From assembly GCF_003477605.1 (NCBI RefSeq), contig NZ_QUDR01000040.1, positions 249 through 7,979 on the forward strand: a stretch of DNA of 7,731 bases, read 5' to 3'. The notes under the pieces are model-generated. The model worked only from the letters and a program-made list of their open reading frames with translations. It had not been told where the DNA came from and did not search any database. The position numbers were made by a program, and so were the translations under genes. This stretch comes from Clostridium sp. AF37-5. GTDB lineage: Bacteria > Bacillota > Clostridia > Lachnospirales > Lachnospiraceae. Positions 6,401-7,731 of this stretch are shown here, piece by piece. Position 1 is the stretch's first letter. Every line of letters starts with the position of its first letter.

Positions 6401-7731
6401 TTCCGTTATCATCATAAGTGGAGAGGGTCTGTGTCTCATAGGCAGGAAGCCACTTCCCGTCCTGCTGTTTTCTGGTTATCGTGTTTTCTTTAGTGGTTCT
6501 GCCAAAATCATCACTTTCATAGGTCGTCACTACTTCTATCATACTTTCGCCACGGATATCGATGCTTGTCTCTGACAGGGTAATGCCTTCGGCATCCGTT
6601 ACAGTTTTTGTAATGTTCTCGCTTAAAACAACATCATTGAACTGGTCATAATACCCCTCTGCATCTGCCCTTGGCTGATATTTAGCAGGATTTAGGGTTT
6701 TGCTGTAACTGGTGGAAATGGTCTGTGCCTCGTCGTCTTCCCCAGTTACCTCTGTCTCGCTCTTGCTAAAACTCCATGAAGTGCAGTGGGCAGCGTCCAG
6801 TTTCCCATTGCTGAACTCGGCGCTGCCAATTTCATTGCCCAGATCATCATAAAAATGTTTGCTACCAGAAAGGATGTCTTTTCCTTTTCCAGTAATATAA
6901 TAATTCGGTACGGTCTCCCCATTTTCATTGATGATGAACCTCTTTTCATCCGGCTCAAAAGTATATGTTCGTTCTTCAATCAGACGTGCCGTCTCCTCTT
7001 TTTCCTCATCCGATTCACTGTCTTCGTCCTCATCGGAAGCGTTGTCCTCATCTTTCTCACTACCATAATCATAGATACTCTCCGTCCATATGCCTGCAGC
7101 TTCATCCTTGCTGATGACCGTATTACCAAAGGCATCCTGTATCTCGATGGATACCCGCCCATACTCATCTACGGTCATGGTTTTTAAACCATCCGCCGAC
7201 TGGTATTCCTTATCCTTAGATTCATACTCTGTTCCCACAGCGTTAATAGTTTCGGTTTCTTTTCCTGTCTCCGGGTCATAGGAGGTTTTTGATATCAGAC
7301 CATTTTCATCGGTGCGAGAAATCTCATTACCGAAAGAATCATAGTTTACTTCTTCAGTGTAAGTACGGTTATCTTCCGGACGTCTTGCAGAAGTAATGGT
7401 TACGGTCTTCTTAGTCTGCTGTCCGAGGCTGTTATATGTATAGTCATTTAGAATAACTTCTTTTTCTTCTGATGTATTATAAAAAGGATATGTTTTTTCT
7501 TGAATTTCATTGCCTAAATTATCATACTTATAATCAGACTTCGTAATTATTTTATATGCTCCACCACTTACACTTTTTTGCTTGATAATACTGGCATAAT
7601 CCATATGATCCGCTATCACTTTGCCTGTTACCTTAATTTTTGTCTTTGCAGAATCATAGAATTCCTGCTTGGTCAGCGTACACAAACAGAATGGCCTGTC
7701 ATCGGCAGGATAACCGGCATCCGTATTATGG
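3435..7731 (-). CDS. Rhs/YD-repeat polymorphic toxin with a DUF4474-like C-terminal tip (5' end outside window)
   Basis: The frame is open to the right edge; codons above 7685 still read as protein (NTDAGYPADDRPFC), so the TTG at 7685 is not the true start. Residues below count from that TTG (1,416 codons). About 27 YD-type repeats (KYDNLGNEI, TYTYDLLGRIKRE, EYDSFGNEVN) fill roughly residues 20-1085 and should form the β-cage that encloses the toxin. An acidic low-complexity insert lies at about 211-240. The core terminus is at 1088-1153: NPFRYCGEYYD, LRARYYQPTVGRF, DPLSLHLYTYCGND, then DADGN where most relatives have DPxG. The tip (about 1154-1416) has a basic Lys-rich linker and, at 1250-1378, blocks resembling DUF4474: YDFVFDS, KYVIWAWKGDYLNLGAG and GHSWWITTFN. 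The tip DNA is visibly richer in AT than the core, as expected of an exchanged module. Toxin activity is unknown; delivery is presumably by secretion. No frameshift is seen. Confidence 0.93.
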   Translation of the reverse strand, partial: HNTDAGYPADDRPFCLCTLTKQEFYDSAKTKIKVTGKVIADHMDYASIIKQKSVSGGAYKIITKSDYKYDNLGNEIQEKTYPFYNTSEEKEVILNDYTYNSLGQQTKKTVTITSARRPEDNRTYTEEVNYDSFGNEISRTDENGLISKTSYDPETGKETETINAVGTEYESKDKEYQSADGLKTMTVDEYGRVSIEIQDAFGNTVISKDEAAGIWTESIYDYGSEKDEDNASDEDEDSESDEEKEETARLIEERTYTFEPDEKRFIINENGETVPNYYITGKGKDILSGSKHFYDDLGNEIGSAEFSNGKLDAAHCTSWSFSKSETEVTGEDDEAQTISTSYSKTLNPAKYQPRADAEGYYDQFNDVVLSENITKTVTDAEGITLSETSIDIRGESMIEVVTTYESDDFGRTTKENTITRKQQDGKWLPAYETQTLSTYDDNGNVSQTETKSRKEGETEWQTQTVKTDYDEQGQVTKQYTPRGTKENVASKYEYDILGRMIQSEIPQEKKDGSTSYQKTTTEYDNSGNVTEQNEQIDSDRTAKTEYTYDKCGNLVMVKSHMEGEKAQYVQYVYDIQGNKVRQFTGMTEPLTLAVSEVENAADDADTFSYAGKTYQLTVSGKKKSDTIAETRYEYDGKNQLVAYTDPEGRRETYTYDVNSNLTKTVDKNGNTLKNTYDYQNRLTEMVAKEKKTGKETAHTYTYNAYGDVETQDGTRFTYGDVSGQITSETTKLTKNKDVVKNYAYDSADNKSTFDVTVGGETKLSLRYAYDGESKLVSVTDEKGNQVVGYSYDMDGNLSERTVPGNNMTTTYTYDYQNHLTAMKNQTGSAGVISQYTSEYLANGQKSKETSDVMGKDGKKSQKTATYTYDLLGRIKRETKTGSEDISYTYDSNNNRKEMKVGNKVTAYEYNKNNELLRTDTLNTDTEKDFVVIYKYDKNGNQLATVNRYEIPNDRKEDTYVDVDVTLGDNRLNENVVNHYNALDQLTKTLTKNYKVSFTYDAEGLRTSKTVNGKKTVFIWDGNQLVMELSESGIVKKRYIRGNDLVYVDKEADKDSGKFEDKQYYVTDSHGNVVQLTNVDGKIIKTYEYDSFGNEVNLDKKDDNPFRYCGEYYDKETEEIYLRARYYQPTVGRFLTRDTYTGESGDPLSLHLYTYCGNDGMNKCDADGNAWTWIKNKWNAFCDTAQKCYNGAKTYVKKIASNVKKTAAKVIRGGVNYWKKTWLGKEFYKRTKSGSDWKVNLLLKLGGFEREKGKSIFHARDICIQKLGGYNNFYDFVFDSATNISKPLKYKFIDRKDYKFSMKRKYVIWAWKGDYLNLGAGCEVGFYNTYGSTKHYFFVKKIFTELEMRYNGNLINNYRPPKSKGEKVGHSWWITTFNAGMQNNVNPSKIGFRCVADLSVLKAYARKALERRLEKSKRWNVEGNKATLKWNY

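Noticed and set aside
5148..6575. Long open frame of 475 codons on the plus strand
   Set aside because: It is antisense to the Rhs YD-repeat region. The repeated codons for YD, T and G motifs read as Ile/His/Phe/Leu-rich nonsense on the other strand, there is no family match, and it lies entirely inside a clearly real gene.
7683..7685. TTG as the start codon of the Rhs gene
   Set aside because: The same frame stays open to the window edge and continues as plausible protein (NTDAGYPADDRPFC), and Rhs proteins are normally much longer at the N-terminus. The gene is simply cut by the window.

Overview
The window looks like the 3' end of an Rhs/YD-repeat polymorphic-toxin locus from a low-to-mid GC Gram-positive bacterium, most likely a gut-type Clostridia/Lachnospiraceae member. 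The grounds are strong Shine-Dalgarno sites (AAGGAG, GGAGG, GAGGAG), a lipobox lipoprotein and other Sec-type exported proteins with no Gram-negative features, and an Rhs core ending of the Firmicutes type (FLTRDTYTGE...PLSLHLYTYCGND). The genus is inference; no 16S or other marker gene is present.

All supported genes lie on the minus strand, so the locus reads from right to left. 7731-3435 is a large Rhs protein whose 5' end lies outside the window. It consists of about 1,100 residues of YD repeats, the conserved core terminus, and an AT-rich variable C-terminal tip of about 260 residues that resembles DUF4474 and is the presumed effector. 3434-3251 is an intergenic segment folded into several hairpins and carrying a 23-codon ORF. 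3250-2102 encodes a 382-residue surface lipoprotein, the best immunity candidate by position. 2101-1850 is AT-rich and holds only short ORF scraps. 1849-1705 is a second, diverged copy of the structured intergenic segment, with a 48-codon ORF that overlaps the next start codon (ATGA). 1704-1285 encodes a small, Lys-rich exported protein with an immunoglobulin-like (Big_14-like) pattern, and 1219-521 a membrane-anchored protein with an Asp-rich DxTNDGIPEL loop. 520-204 is a junction zone ending in what looks like the 3' tail of a broken gene. 203-1 is the start of another exported protein that leaves the window.

The most unusual signal is the pair of structured intergenic elements. Both begin with a Shine-Dalgarno site and a short ORF with a GTG or TTG start encoding KNNAD(x)(I/L)IFHT(x)IC(x)E. 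Both fold into an AT-rich hairpin, a second hairpin around the core TTTGTG/CACAAA, a long third hairpin, and a final stem that captures the Shine-Dalgarno site of the downstream gene. In both, the loop of hairpin 2 is perfectly complementary to the segment just upstream of that site (GAAGCGC/GCGCTTC in one copy, GAGAACGTC/GACGTTCTC in the other). The paired bases differ between copies while complementarity is kept, which is covariation expected of a selected loop-loop (pseudoknot) contact. I do not recognise it as a named RNA family.

Working model (inference): an Rhs toxin gene is followed by immunity and orphan-immunity cassettes. Each cassette is preceded by a structured leader that may control its translation, or may be the repeated homology through which cassettes are exchanged.
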